This document shows positions 1 to 6,578 of a stretch of 17,398 nt of DNA, in pieces (the first letter of the stretch is position 1; each line of letters starts with the position of its first letter). Both the position numbers and the translations under genes were made by a program. The notes beneath the pieces were generated by a model. That model was given only the letters and a program-made list of their open reading frames with translations, made no database searches and was not told where the DNA came from. The stretch covers positions 1 to 17,398 of the forward strand of contig JAEWQH010000098.1 of NCBI GenBank assembly GCA_023399275.1, read 5' to 3'. Source of the DNA: Bacillota bacterium. Lineage in GTDB: Bacteria; Bacillota; Clostridia; Christensenellales; CAG-138.

Positions 1-751
1 GCTTATACACCGCGCGAATTTCGCCGGAGGGTTGGATGCCGAGCTGCTTATAGTGCAGGTCGGTCGCAAAATAATACTGCGAGAGCGCTTCGCGCTTCTT
101 GCCCGTCTTGACCAGCGCCATCATCAATTCGAGATGCAGCCGCTCGTCGAACATATCCACATCCATCGCCTTGCGGCAGACTTGCACGATCACGTCGTAC
201 TCCTCTTCCTCCTTGAGCAGGTCGAGCAGGGTGAATACGCTCTCTAAAAACAGATCGTGATAGTATACGCTCTTGGGCACGACCCACATCTCCTCGGCGG
301 AGTTGGTGAGCAGCGGACCGGTATAGATCTGCAGCATCTGCAGATAGCGCTCGATGCACTCCCGGTTGCTCATGCCGGGCGTGCGCGCCTCCTGACAGAG
401 CCGCTCAAACTCAAACACGTCGATTTCACAGTCGAGATTCGGGTTCCACTGATACGCGCCGCGCGCCGTCAGGATGGAGTCGGCAAGCTCCGGCAAGCCG
501 CTCTGGTCGACGAGAGAGCGGTAGCGGTGCAGCAGCGTCCGCAGCGCCGTGGCGGGGTTTCTATTATCCTTATCCGACCAGAGCATCTCCAGCAGCTCTT
601 CGTGCGGAACCGCGCGATCCTTCTTCAAGATCAGGTATTCGAGAAACTGGCTCGTCTTCTTCGCCTGGCGAAGCTGCGAGAGCACGATGTTGCCGTTTAC
701 CACGATCTCGAAGTTGCCAAACATCTTGATCTTTACCTTTGCGTTGGACAT
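1..751 (-). CDS. BTAD-family (SARP-like) transcriptional regulator, 3' end cut by window edge
   Basis: The first 250 residues of this protein are visible; it continues beyond base 1. Residues 1-95 look like an OmpR/SARP-type winged-helix DNA-binding domain: it opens MSNAKVKIKMFGNFEIVVNG and has a recognition-helix-like stretch ATALRTLLHRYRSLV near residue 68. From about residue 113 (EIDVFEFERLC) to the edge it matches a bacterial transcriptional activator domain, an all-helical TPR-like fold, including the typical segment DERLHLELMMALVKTGKKREALSQY. Members of this family bind DNA and activate nearby genes; no ligand can be inferred. The start is supported by AAGGAGGAGAAGGC just before ATG. 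It lies 129 bases downstream of pilT on the same strand, with only a GC-rich hairpin and no clear promoter between them, so cotranscription with the pilus operon is possible. The family call is firm; the target genes are unknown. Confidence 0.85.
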   Translation of the reverse strand, partial: MSNAKVKIKMFGNFEIVVNGNIVLSQLRQAKKTSQFLEYLILKKDRAVPHEELLEMLWSDKDNRNPATALRTLLHRYRSLVDQSGLPELADSILTARGAYQWNPNLDCEIDVFEFERLCQEARTPGMSNRECIERYLQMLQIYTGPLLTNSAEEMWVVPKSVYYHDLFLESVFTLLDLLKEEEEYDVIVQVCRKAMDVDMFDERLHLELMMALVKTGKKREALSQYYFATDLHYKQLGIQPSGEIRAVYK

Positions 752-782
752 GCCTTCTCCTCCTTGCTTACAAAGGGTGCCG

Positions 783-805
783 CGGCGGGCTGGAGCCGCC
801 CGCCG
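783..805. terminator. GC-rich hairpin between pilT and the BTAD regulator
   Basis: A perfect 8-bp inverted repeat, CGGCGGGC at 783-790 and GCCCGCCG at 798-805, with a 7-base loop. On the minus strand it is followed only by CGGCACCCTTTG, so the U-tract is poor. It may be a weak terminator or a transcript-stabilising structure downstream of pilT. Confidence 0.35.
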
Positions 806-880
806 ATTGGTCGTTTTCGCCGGGTCCGGGCCGGCTCTGCGCGGTAAAACGCCTCCGCCCTGCCTTTGCGCTTCCCCGCA

Positions 881-1942
881 TCAGCCCTCCAGCTTCTTTT
901 TTAGCTGCTCAGGGTTCGACGCGAAGAGCATCGCGGTCTCGCGCGATATGCGCCCGTCCCGGCAAAGCCGGTAGATATCCGAATCCATGGTGCGCATTCC
1001 CTCCGATAGTCCGGCGTAGATGACGTTGTCCATCTGGTGCGCCTTTCCGTCGCGAATCATATTCTGGATCGCGCTGTTGGCCAGCATGATCTCAAACGCC
1101 GGCTCCAGATCGCCATCGAGCGTCGGCAACAGCTGCTGGCTGACCACCGCGCGGAGCACCATGGAGAGCTGCACGCGAATCTGCTGCTGCTGATTGGCGG
1201 GAAACACGTCTATGATGCGGTCGATCGTCTTCGCCGCGCCTACCGTATGCAGCGTGCTAAGCACGAGCTGGCCCGTCTCCGCGGCGGTGAGCGCGATCTG
1301 TATCGTCTCAAAATCGCGCATTTCGCCGAGCAGGATCACGTCCGGCGCCTGCCGGAGCGCCGCGCGCAACGCGGTCTTGTAGCTCAGGGTATCGTGCTCG
1401 ATCTCGCGCTGGCTCAACACGCTCGCCTTGTGCGCATGGATGAATTCGATCGGATCCTCGATGGTGATGATGTGCCCCCGCCGGGTTTCATTGATGCGGT
1501 CGATCAGGCATGCCAGCGTGGTAGACTTGCCGCTCGCCGCGGGGCCGGTGACCAGCACAAGCCCTTTTTTGATATCCGCCAGGCGCAAAACCGCATCCGG
1601 AATATGCAGTTTCTCCGGATTCGGCAGCACGAGCGACACCACGCGCAGCACCATCGCGTAGGAGTTGCGCTGCTTAAACGCGTTGCAGCGAAAGCGCCCC
1701 ACGCCGCTGACGGAGAAGGAAAAATCGTCGTCGCCCTGCTCGGTCAACCGCTCCATGGGGCGATGGTCGAGCGCGTATACCTGCTCGATCAGCCGCTTGG
1801 TGTCGTCCGCCCTGAGCCGCGCATCCGCCGCGGGCTGCACTTCGCCCGCGATCTTGAGGCGCACGCCTGAACCGGGAATGATAAACACATCCGATCCGCC
1901 GCATTCGATGGCGGTCTGCAAAATATCCAGAATTTCCGCCAT
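881..1942 (-). CDS. pilT: PilT-type type IV pilus retraction ATPase
   Basis: A 353-residue cytoplasmic hexameric ATPase of the type II/IV secretion family, the usual length for PilT. The N-terminal PAS-like region covers about 1-100. The ATPase core shows Walker A GPAASGKST (133-141), the Asp box ITIEDP (159-164), Walker B LLGEMRD (204-210) and the His box LSTLHT (228-233). The segment AIQNMIRDGK (291-300) matches the PilT-specific AIRNLIRE motif, which argues for PilT rather than PilB. I chose the start at 1942, preceded by GGGAGG at 9-base spacing. The reading frame is open upstream to 2203, but that extension is Arg-rich nonsense lying over the neighbouring gene. It is the last pilus gene of the operon, 4 bases after the upstream ORF. 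In the family it depolymerises pilin and drives retraction. No PilB partner is in this window, so it may be the sole motor of this locus or work with one encoded elsewhere. Confidence 0.93.
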   Translation of the reverse strand: MAEILDILQTAIECGGSDVFIIPGSGVRLKIAGEVQPAADARLRADDTKRLIEQVYALDHRPMERLTEQGDDDFSFSVSGVGRFRCNAFKQRNSYAMVLRVVSLVLPNPEKLHIPDAVLRLADIKKGLVLVTGPAASGKSTTLACLIDRINETRRGHIITIEDPIEFIHAHKASVLSQREIEHDTLSYKTALRAALRQAPDVILLGEMRDFETIQIALTAAETGQLVLSTLHTVGAAKTIDRIIDVFPANQQQQIRVQLSMVLRAVVSQQLLPTLDGDLEPAFEIMLANSAIQNMIRDGKAHQMDNVIYAGLSEGMRTMDSDIYRLCRDGRISRETAMLFASNPEQLKKKLEG

Positions 1943-1946
1943 TCGT

Positions 1947-2363
1947 TCAGCCTCCCTGCCAGAGCGTTCCTCCGCTCTGTCCAATCCATTCCTCGGTGTT
2001 TTCATAGCGGTAGCTGCGCAGCGCGAAGCTTCCGCCGGAGACATCGACCACGACGCGCAGCGCATGCCCCTCGCCCGAGCCAACCGAGAAACCATAGCCG
2101 CCGTCCGCCTGCCGCTCAACGCCTTCAACACTCTCCGGCGGCTGCCCCTGCGCGAGCGCATCGCCCAACGCGGCAAGCATCGTCTGCGCGCGCGCATCCG
2201 CATCGTAGTAGGCGGCTATGCCGGCGGCGGTCTTCTGCGCAAGCGCCGCATCCGCGCGCGCCTGAATCAGCGCAAGAGACGCCAGCAGCGTCAGGCTCAA
2301 AACCACTAAAATCAACAGAATACTCGAGGTTCCGACGCCCATTCGGGAAGGAAATCGCTTCAT
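1947..2363 (-). CDS. Pilin-like single-pass membrane protein, GspK/PilX position
   Basis: A 138-residue protein with a short basic N-terminus (MKRFPSRMG), one hydrophobic helix at about 12-33 and a small extracytoplasmic domain rich in Ala and Gly. This is the layout of a type IV pilin or pseudopilin. A cleavage site could follow G9, but the residue five positions later is Ser, not the usual Glu. In type II secretion, the tip pseudopilin GspK is the one lacking Glu5, so a tip or minor-pilin role is a reasonable inference. The start overlaps the upstream gene by 4 bases and has GGAGG 8 bases upstream; the stop is 4 bases before the pilT start. No specific family was recognised, and the functional call rests on the helix and the operon. 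Confidence 0.75.
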   Translation of the reverse strand: MKRFPSRMGVGTSSILLILVVLSLTLLASLALIQARADAALAQKTAAGIAAYYDADARAQTMLAALGDALAQGQPPESVEGVERQADGGYGFSVGSGEGHALRVVVDVSGGSFALRSYRYENTEEWIGQSGGTLWQGG

Positions 2364-2791
2364 GGCGCCGCCTCCGTATCCGGCAGGTAACGCGCCGCGT
2401 CAAGCGCGAGCACGCCACCCTGCGGCGTGACGACGGTCAGCTCGATGTCGTAGAGCGTACCCTGCAGCGGGGAGTCGTCGATCGTGACCACACAGTCCAC
2501 CGTGAGATCGGACGCGATCTCCACCGAGAAGACGCGCGCGCCGCACGCATTGCACACCCCATCCCCCATGGGGCTCGCCTTGACCTGCTCCGCCACCGTC
2601 TCCATGGCCAGCAATGCGCGGGATTCAAACTCGCTCTGCTTGGCGGTCCCGTTCGCCGCGGCGATCAGGCGGATGATCACGCTCATGGAGAGCGCGAAGA
2701 AGAGGATGACGATGGTCAGCTCCACGAGCACCGGACTGAGGCCTGTTCGCTGCTTCGGCGGGATCAGCACCGTTTCCGTTCTGTCTATCAT
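2360..2791 (-). CDS. Minor pilin-like protein (PilV-like)
   Basis: 143 residues. After a 16-residue leader comes GLSPVLVELTIVILFFALS, the closest thing in this locus to a type III prepilin signal: aligning the Glu to position 5 puts Ser at -1 and Pro at +1, instead of the normal Gly and Phe/Met. The hydrophobic helix spans about 17-43. The following domain begins with a helix (SEFESRALLAMETVAEQVK) and contains a CNAC pair at about 80-83, possibly a disulfide or metal site. The rest is predicted mostly beta, ending in a Pro/Asp-rich tail. It is translationally coupled to both neighbours by ATGA overlaps, with AAGGGAG before the start. It is probably a minor pilin; processing by a standard prepilin peptidase is uncertain because of the altered cleavage site. 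Confidence 0.78.
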   Translation of the reverse strand: MIDRTETVLIPPKQRTGLSPVLVELTIVILFFALSMSVIIRLIAAANGTAKQSEFESRALLAMETVAEQVKASPMGDGVCNACGARVFSVEIASDLTVDCVVTIDDSPLQGTLYDIELTVVTPQGGVLALDAARYLPDTEAAP

Positions 2792-3288
2792 GCGCCGCTC
2801 CCTTCCGCCGCCTGCAGGCAGAGCGCGATGCTATGCGTCTGCCCGCCCGCGTCGACGAGCGCGATACTGAGCAGCCCGTGCGCAAGCGTCATCTCGAGTG
2901 CAGTCGCGTCGAAGATCCCTTCGCCGTAATCGGGCGAAAACGCAAGCCCCGCCCGCGCGAAGTATTCGCGCACCTGCGCCCCGTCGCAGTAGATGTAGGT
3001 CGTATACTGCTCTCCGCCGATCTCCTGCCCCAGCGCCAACACGCGTAGCCCGCTTTCCTCGCGGATCTCCAGCCCGCCCGCAGCGTCCGCGCCGCGCACC
3101 TTGCTCGCAAGGTAGCTCAGCCCCGTTCGGCAGACGAACGCCCGCTCCGCTGAAGCGTTGATCATCCGGTAGGAACGCACCCCGACGACGACCACGACGA
3201 GCGAAAGCAGCGCAAACGCCGCCAGCAGCGCAAAGATGAACACCCCGCGCACGCCGCCGCGATTTCCCGCGGCGCCGTTCCCGCTCAT
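2788..3288 (-). CDS. DUF4860-like pilin-operon protein
   Basis: 166 residues: a Gly/Arg-rich leader, a hydrophobic helix at about 16-38 (VFIFALLAAFALLSLVVVVVG), then a mainly beta domain with motifs such as TTYIYCDGAQVREYF. It resembles the small clostridial proteins annotated DUF4860 that sit in type IV pilus-like operons; I name that family from memory. A Gly precedes the helix (RG/VFIFA), but position 5 is Ala, not Glu. Two cysteines lie near 53 and 95 and a third near the C-terminus. The start has GGGAGG 6 bases upstream and overlaps the preceding gene by 4 bases. Likely role: minor pilin or pilus-base component anchored in the membrane. Confidence 0.75.
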   Translation of the reverse strand: MSGNGAAGNRGGVRGVFIFALLAAFALLSLVVVVVGVRSYRMINASAERAFVCRTGLSYLASKVRGADAAGGLEIREESGLRVLALGQEIGGEQYTTYIYCDGAQVREYFARAGLAFSPDYGEGIFDATALEMTLAHGLLSIALVDAGGQTHSIALCLQAAEGSGA

Positions 3289-3614
3289 GAGCCGCCTCCC
3301 AACCGCGTCACCTGCACGCTCGGCATCATATTGGGCGCAATGACCTCGTAAAACACGGCATAACGGCTCTCATCCACCGAGACGCCGTAGTTTTCATAGA
3401 TATAGGAAAGGCTATGCGGATACTTCCCCTCCACCGCATAGCAGGTGACGATGGCGCGACGCAGCGCGGTGGAGAGCATCTCGTTTTCGCGCGCATCGCT
3501 ACGACGCGCAGCCGTCGTGATCGACAGCGTGAAGAGCGCGGCAAGGAGCGCAAACACAACGGCGGCGAAAACCAGCCCTCTTTTTTGCCTGCGCGGTCTC
3601 TCGTAGAGATGCAT
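3285..3614 (-). CDS. Short pseudopilin-like protein
   Basis: 109 residues: a basic leader (RRQKRG), a hydrophobic helix at about 13-34, then a compact domain with the pattern CYAVEGKYP-SLSYIYENYG at about 58-76. That pattern resembles the start of PulG/GspG-like globular domains and of small clostridial pilin-locus proteins. Position 5 after the Gly is Ala, so the canonical Glu is absent. AAGGAG precedes the start. It is the first gene of the four-gene pilin-like block, separated from pilC by a 139-base gap that contains a possible internal promoter. It may be the main subunit or a minor one; the sequence does not decide. Confidence 0.78.
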   Translation of the reverse strand: MHLYERPRRQKRGLVFAAVVFALLAALFTLSITTAARRSDARENEMLSTALRRAIVTCYAVEGKYPHSLSYIYENYGVSVDESRYAVFYEVIAPNMMPSVQVTRLGGGS

Positions 3615-3674
3615 GCCGATTCTCCTTCCGGTAACGATATCCTATCAGTTGCACACTGTCCGTGCATTTTTCAT

Positions 3675-3703
3675 GTAACAAACCGTCCGTTTTCTGTTGT
3701 CAA
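3675..3703 (-). promoter_or_regulatory. Possible internal promoter before the pilin-like genes
   Basis: On the minus strand a perfect TTGACA (3703-3698) is followed after 17 bases by TGTTAC (3680-3675), a poor -10 with 3 of 6 matches. It lies in the only sizeable gap of the pilus operon, about 60 bases ahead of the first pilin-like gene, and could raise subunit expression relative to pilC. Confidence 0.4.
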
Positions 3704-3753
3704 CGCGCATTTGTGCGCCGCAACCCCGCGCGTGTCCTCTTTGGGGCGCGCCC

Positions 3754-4809
3754 TCAGCCAACCGCCGAGAGCACGGAGAGCAGCGGCAGCATGACCGATA
3801 GCAATATGCCGCCGATGACGATGGAAAGCACCGCGACCAGCGCGGGTTCGATCATGACGACGACGTTGTAGATCGCGTCGTCCGCCTCGGCCATATAGAT
3901 GCCGCTGAGCTTCTCCATCACGGCGTCCAGCCTGCCCGCGGCCATGCCAAAGCGGATCATCTTCTCGTGCATGGGATCAAACAGCCCGCTCTTTTCAGCG
4001 GCGGTTGCAAAGCTTTCGCCCGCAAGCAGCTCCTTTTGCAGCAGCTCGGCCTGGCGGCGATACCGGTCATCCGTCACGACCGACGGCGCGAGCTGTATCG
4101 CATCCTCCACCGGATAACCGGCCTCCAGCATCATCGCCAGCGCGGAGGCATACCGAGCGGTCGAGAGGCGCGCGCTGACGCGGCGCGCCGCGGGAAGCAA
4201 GCGCGAAAGCAGCGTAAGTACGGACGCGCGCCTTTTGGTGCGCAGCAGAACCCCCACCAGAACCAGCACCACCGCAAAGACGCCCACAAGAATGAGCATG
4301 GCTTTGCCGACGCCGACGCCGATGCTCATCGCCGCAGCAGCCGGGCTGTCCGCCGTGATCCCCAGGTTGTCGAACACACGCTGAAACACGGGGATGACGC
4401 TGATGACGAGGATCGCAATGACCACCGCAAGCATCATGACCAGCACGCTCGGATACAGAATCGCGTTTCGAACGGAAGCACCGATCTGCGCTTCCCATTG
4501 ATAATAGCGCGCGAGCGAGGTCATGACCTCGTCCAGCTTGCCGGAACGCTCGCCGATGCGCGTCATAGCGAGCAGGTACTGCGGGAATATCCCCGCCTCC
4601 TCCAGCGCTTCACCGAGCGTCCCCCGCCGCTCGAGCGCGGCGTGCATCCGCGTGAAGTGCGCGCCGTAGCGGCTGTCCGCATAGCTGCGCGCGAGCGCCT
4701 CCATACCGTCCTCGAGTGGAATGCCGGCTTTGAGCACCATTGCAATCTGCTCGCAAAACAGCGCCGATTCATCCGGCGGAAGCGTCTTTTGTGTCGTTTT
4801 CTCCTGCAT
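3754..4809 (-). CDS. pilC: PilC/GspF-family inner-membrane platform protein
   Basis: 351 residues with the two tandem T2SSF domains typical of PilC: domain 1 at about 15-138 (VLKAGIPLEDGMEAL, then RIGERSGKLDEVM), domain 2 at about 217-340 (MLEAGYPVEDAIQL, then RFGMAAGRLDAVM). Transmembrane helices lie near 117-140, 169-189 and 314-343. It is somewhat shorter than the usual 400 residues because the N-terminal cytoplasmic leader is short. In T4P and type II secretion systems this protein couples the cytoplasmic ATPase to pilin polymerisation or removal in the membrane. AAAGGAA precedes the start. It begins 40 bases after the stop of the transglutaminase-like lipoprotein gene, so the two are probably cotranscribed. 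Confidence 0.94.
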   Translation of the reverse strand: MQEKTTQKTLPPDESALFCEQIAMVLKAGIPLEDGMEALARSYADSRYGAHFTRMHAALERRGTLGEALEEAGIFPQYLLAMTRIGERSGKLDEVMTSLARYYQWEAQIGASVRNAILYPSVLVMMLAVVIAILVISVIPVFQRVFDNLGITADSPAAAAMSIGVGVGKAMLILVGVFAVVLVLVGVLLRTKRRASVLTLLSRLLPAARRVSARLSTARYASALAMMLEAGYPVEDAIQLAPSVVTDDRYRRQAELLQKELLAGESFATAAEKSGLFDPMHEKMIRFGMAAGRLDAVMEKLSGIYMAEADDAIYNVVVMIEPALVAVLSIVIGGILLSVMLPLLSVLSAVG

Positions 4810-4849
4810 TCCGGTTCCTTTCTCGGCCGCGCCGCACGCACGGTTATCC

Positions 4850-5758
4850 TCAGTAGATGCGCTCTGTGATATAGTCGCTCTCGCGGTGCCCCGTGCCGTC
4901 GAGCGTCGGGTCCATCCACACCCATTCGCCGTCGATATACACGCTGTTCCAGGAGTGATAGAGGTTCTCCGGCGTCACGGTGCCGATGAACATCCGCGTT
5001 GGAATCCCCTCGGCGCGCAGCATGACCGCCAGCAGCACCGCATAGTCGAAGCAAATCCCCTCGCCCGTGTCAAGCGCCTCATCCGTATCCGGAATATATC
5101 CTTGCTGCACCGTCGCAGCCTTCTGCGTATCGTAGGTCATGTGCCCGACGACAAAGTCGTAAAACACCTCGGCGATGTCCGCGTCGTCCGTCAAACCGCC
5201 GGCAAGCTCGCGCGCTTTTTGCACGGTTTTTGTGTTTGCATCATACCATACATATTGATTCGGGTACAAAAAGGGAACGGTTTCGCCGGCCAGCGCCACG
5301 GTCAGATCGATCCCGTAGAGCAGCGCGTAGCGATCGTCCTCCACCTGCTCCATCACGCGCACAGAGTATGCGCCGTCGCCCATCTGCAGCGGGTAAACGC
5401 TGTATTCCTCACCGCTTGGCAGATCGTAGTAATACGTCTGCGCGCCCGATGCGATCCGCGCCTTGAGCCGCTTTTCGTTCGGCTCGCTGCGGATCATCAC
5501 ATATCCCTGGTCGGTGTGCGACGCGTCGATCATTATACCCTCCCCCTCGTACACCACCGTGCCGGATGCCTCGGGCAGCAAAAGTTCCATCTCTTCGTCC
5601 TGCCCATCCGTTTCCGCCGGTACGTCAGATAAGCCAGCCTCCGTCGCCTGCATCGACGCGGGCTGGCCGCCCACGCAGGCCGTCAGGCAAAAGAGGCCGA
5701 AAAAAAGCAACCATACAAACTTTTTTTGCAGCCCTTCGGCCACTGGCCTTTGTTTCAT
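4850..5758 (-). CDS. Transglutaminase-like lipoprotein heading the pilus operon
   Basis: A 302-residue secreted lipoprotein: a type II signal peptide with lipobox LTAC (lipidated Cys28), an acidic linker at about 35-60, a poorly conserved beta region, then a transglutaminase-like domain at about 195-290. The Cys-His-Asp triad is visible as GICFDYA (C236), YHSWN (H268) and WMDPTLD (D283). Bacterial members of this fold act as cysteine proteases, peptide-modifying enzymes or cross-linkers; the substrate is unknown. The open frame extends upstream to 5845, but ATG at 5758 gives a proper signal peptide. There is no Shine-Dalgarno sequence, and a TATAAT box ends 6 bases before the ATG, so the message may be leaderless. 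The gene lies 40 bases ahead of pilC on the same strand, suggesting a role at the cell surface linked to the pilus. Confidence 0.88.
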   Translation of the reverse strand: MKQRPVAEGLQKKFVWLLFFGLFCLTACVGGQPASMQATEAGLSDVPAETDGQDEEMELLLPEASGTVVYEGEGIMIDASHTDQGYVMIRSEPNEKRLKARIASGAQTYYYDLPSGEEYSVYPLQMGDGAYSVRVMEQVEDDRYALLYGIDLTVALAGETVPFLYPNQYVWYDANTKTVQKARELAGGLTDDADIAEVFYDFVVGHMTYDTQKAATVQQGYIPDTDEALDTGEGICFDYAVLLAVMLRAEGIPTRMFIGTVTPENLYHSWNSVYIDGEWVWMDPTLDGTGHRESDYITERIY

Positions 5759-5764
5759 GGAATG

Positions 5765-5794
5765 ATTATACAGCCGAAAATCAACAGAATGCAA
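5765..5794 (-). promoter_or_regulatory. Promoter of the transglutaminase/pilus operon
   Basis: On the minus strand TTGCAT (5794-5789), an 18-base spacer and a perfect TATAAT (5770-5765). The expected start of transcription, 7 bases past the -10, is the A of the ATG at 5758. No riboswitch or ribosome binding site is visible between 5759 and 5960, which is otherwise AT-rich non-coding sequence. Confidence 0.55.
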
Positions 5795-5960
5795 CTCAAT
5801 TGTTACTTTGAGCCGAAACGTCCGCCAGCCTGTCCCGCGTACCACGTTTTGACAGAATCACATTTTCATTACATGATTTATTGTTTTCTTCATGTTTTTC
5901 GAAATATCCCTGTCGTGCTCGGGCGGTGCAGCACGCGGCTGCCTCGGCCCACCGTTCGCC

Positions 5961-6003
5961 AAAACAGCAAGATCCGGCGCACGCTCACTGCGTACACCGG
6001 ATC
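5961..6003 (-). terminator. Intrinsic terminator of the small membrane protein gene
   Basis: Arms 5971-5984 and 5990-6003 pair over 14 bases around a 5-base loop. On the minus-strand RNA the two imperfect positions become G-U pairs, and the stem is followed by TTGCTGTTTT. This orientation bias supports termination of the gene ending at 6026 and separates it from the pilus operon. Confidence 0.78.
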
Positions 6004-6025
6004 ATGCATCTGAATTCTGTTTCTG

Positions 6026-6535
6026 TTACGTGTCTTCGAGCGCGCCTGCCGGAGTGGTGCGTGCGCGCCGTCCGCCGGTGATTGCGCCGAGCAGCACGAT
6101 CAGCAGCTGCAGGAGTGCCAGCAGCGCCATCGGTTGTGTCCAGCGGTCGGCGAACACGATGCGCCGGCGCATATCCTCCGTGAGGATCAGCAGGATGATC
6201 GCGGCAAGCCCAGGCAGCAGCGTCAGCGCGCGCACGCCCATCCGCATCCTGCGCCTGCGTCCGGTCGCAGCGGCGGCACGTTCCCCTTCTCGGCCGAGCA
6301 GTACAACGAGCGACGCCAGCGCGGTTGCGACCGCCAGCACCAGGTTCATCAGGGCCCACCCTGCGTGTCCCCCGGCCTGCGGCGTCCGCGCGTCCGGTAT
6401 CGTCTCGGCCATCTGCGCGGGCGGCTCCGCCCCGGCCGAAAGCGCCCCTGCCTGCACGCCGGGTGATAGCAGCAGCAGCGCCGCCAGCACGCAGAGCGCA
6501 GGCCGAAAGCAGCGCCGGAACCGCAGCTTTTTCAT
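6026..6535 (-). CDS. Small signal-peptide membrane protein resembling a clostridial surface-protein C-terminal module
   Basis: 169 residues. An N-terminal signal sequence (about 8-30) is followed by a short Pro/Ala-rich extracytoplasmic stretch, then three hydrophobic helices at about 60-81, 103-118 and 134-152, and a short Thr/Glu-containing tail. The segment after residue 58 (WALMNLVLAVATALASLVVLL, Arg-rich loop, ILLILTEDMRRRIVFADRW) resembles, from memory, the membrane module found at the C-terminus of many large clostridial surface proteins (WALxNL...FILTEDMxxPMVLVDKW). Here it stands almost alone. TGGAGG about 10 bases upstream supports the start. It has its own terminator and so is a separate unit. 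Function unknown; it could be a degenerate remnant of a longer surface protein or a mini-anchor. Confidence 0.72.
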   Translation of the reverse strand: MKKLRFRRCFRPALCVLAALLLLSPGVQAGALSAGAEPPAQMAETIPDARTPQAGGHAGWALMNLVLAVATALASLVVLLGREGERAAAATGRRRRMRMGVRALTLLPGLAAIILLILTEDMRRRIVFADRWTQPMALLALLQLLIVLLGAITGGRRARTTPAGALEDT

Positions 6536-6550
6536 CGTATTTCGCCTCCA

Positions 6551-6578
6551 GAGGCCTGCACCGCGCGGCGCAGGCCTC
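6551..6578 (-). promoter_or_regulatory. Hairpin in the leader of the small membrane protein gene
   Basis: Perfect 9-bp arms GAGGCCTGC (6551-6559) and GCAGGCCTC (6570-6578) around a 10-base loop. On the minus strand the stem ends a few bases before the TGGAGG ribosome binding site of the gene starting at 6535, so it would form in the 5' untranslated region next to the initiation site. Confidence 0.45.

Noticed and set aside
1943..2203. N-terminal extension of pilT by 87 codons
   Set aside because: The extra part is an Arg-rich shadow of the preceding pilin-like gene; the ATG at 1942 has a good ribosome binding site and gives the family length.
3967..5632. Long plus-strand open frames opposite pilC and the transglutaminase-like gene (300 and 303 codons)
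   Set aside because: They are antisense to clear, motif-bearing genes, are rich in Arg, His and Ala as expected from reversed high-GC codons, and show no domain.
5849..5877. Plus-strand promoter (TTGACA, 17 bases, CATGAT)
   Set aside because: The boxes match fairly well, but no plausible plus-strand gene lies downstream before the minus-strand gene ending at 6026. An antisense or small RNA is possible but unsupported.
5759..5960. c-di-GMP riboswitch upstream of the pilus operon
   Set aside because: Clostridial pilus genes often have one, so I looked for the conserved core and paired helices on the minus strand and saw none; the promoter position also leaves no leader.
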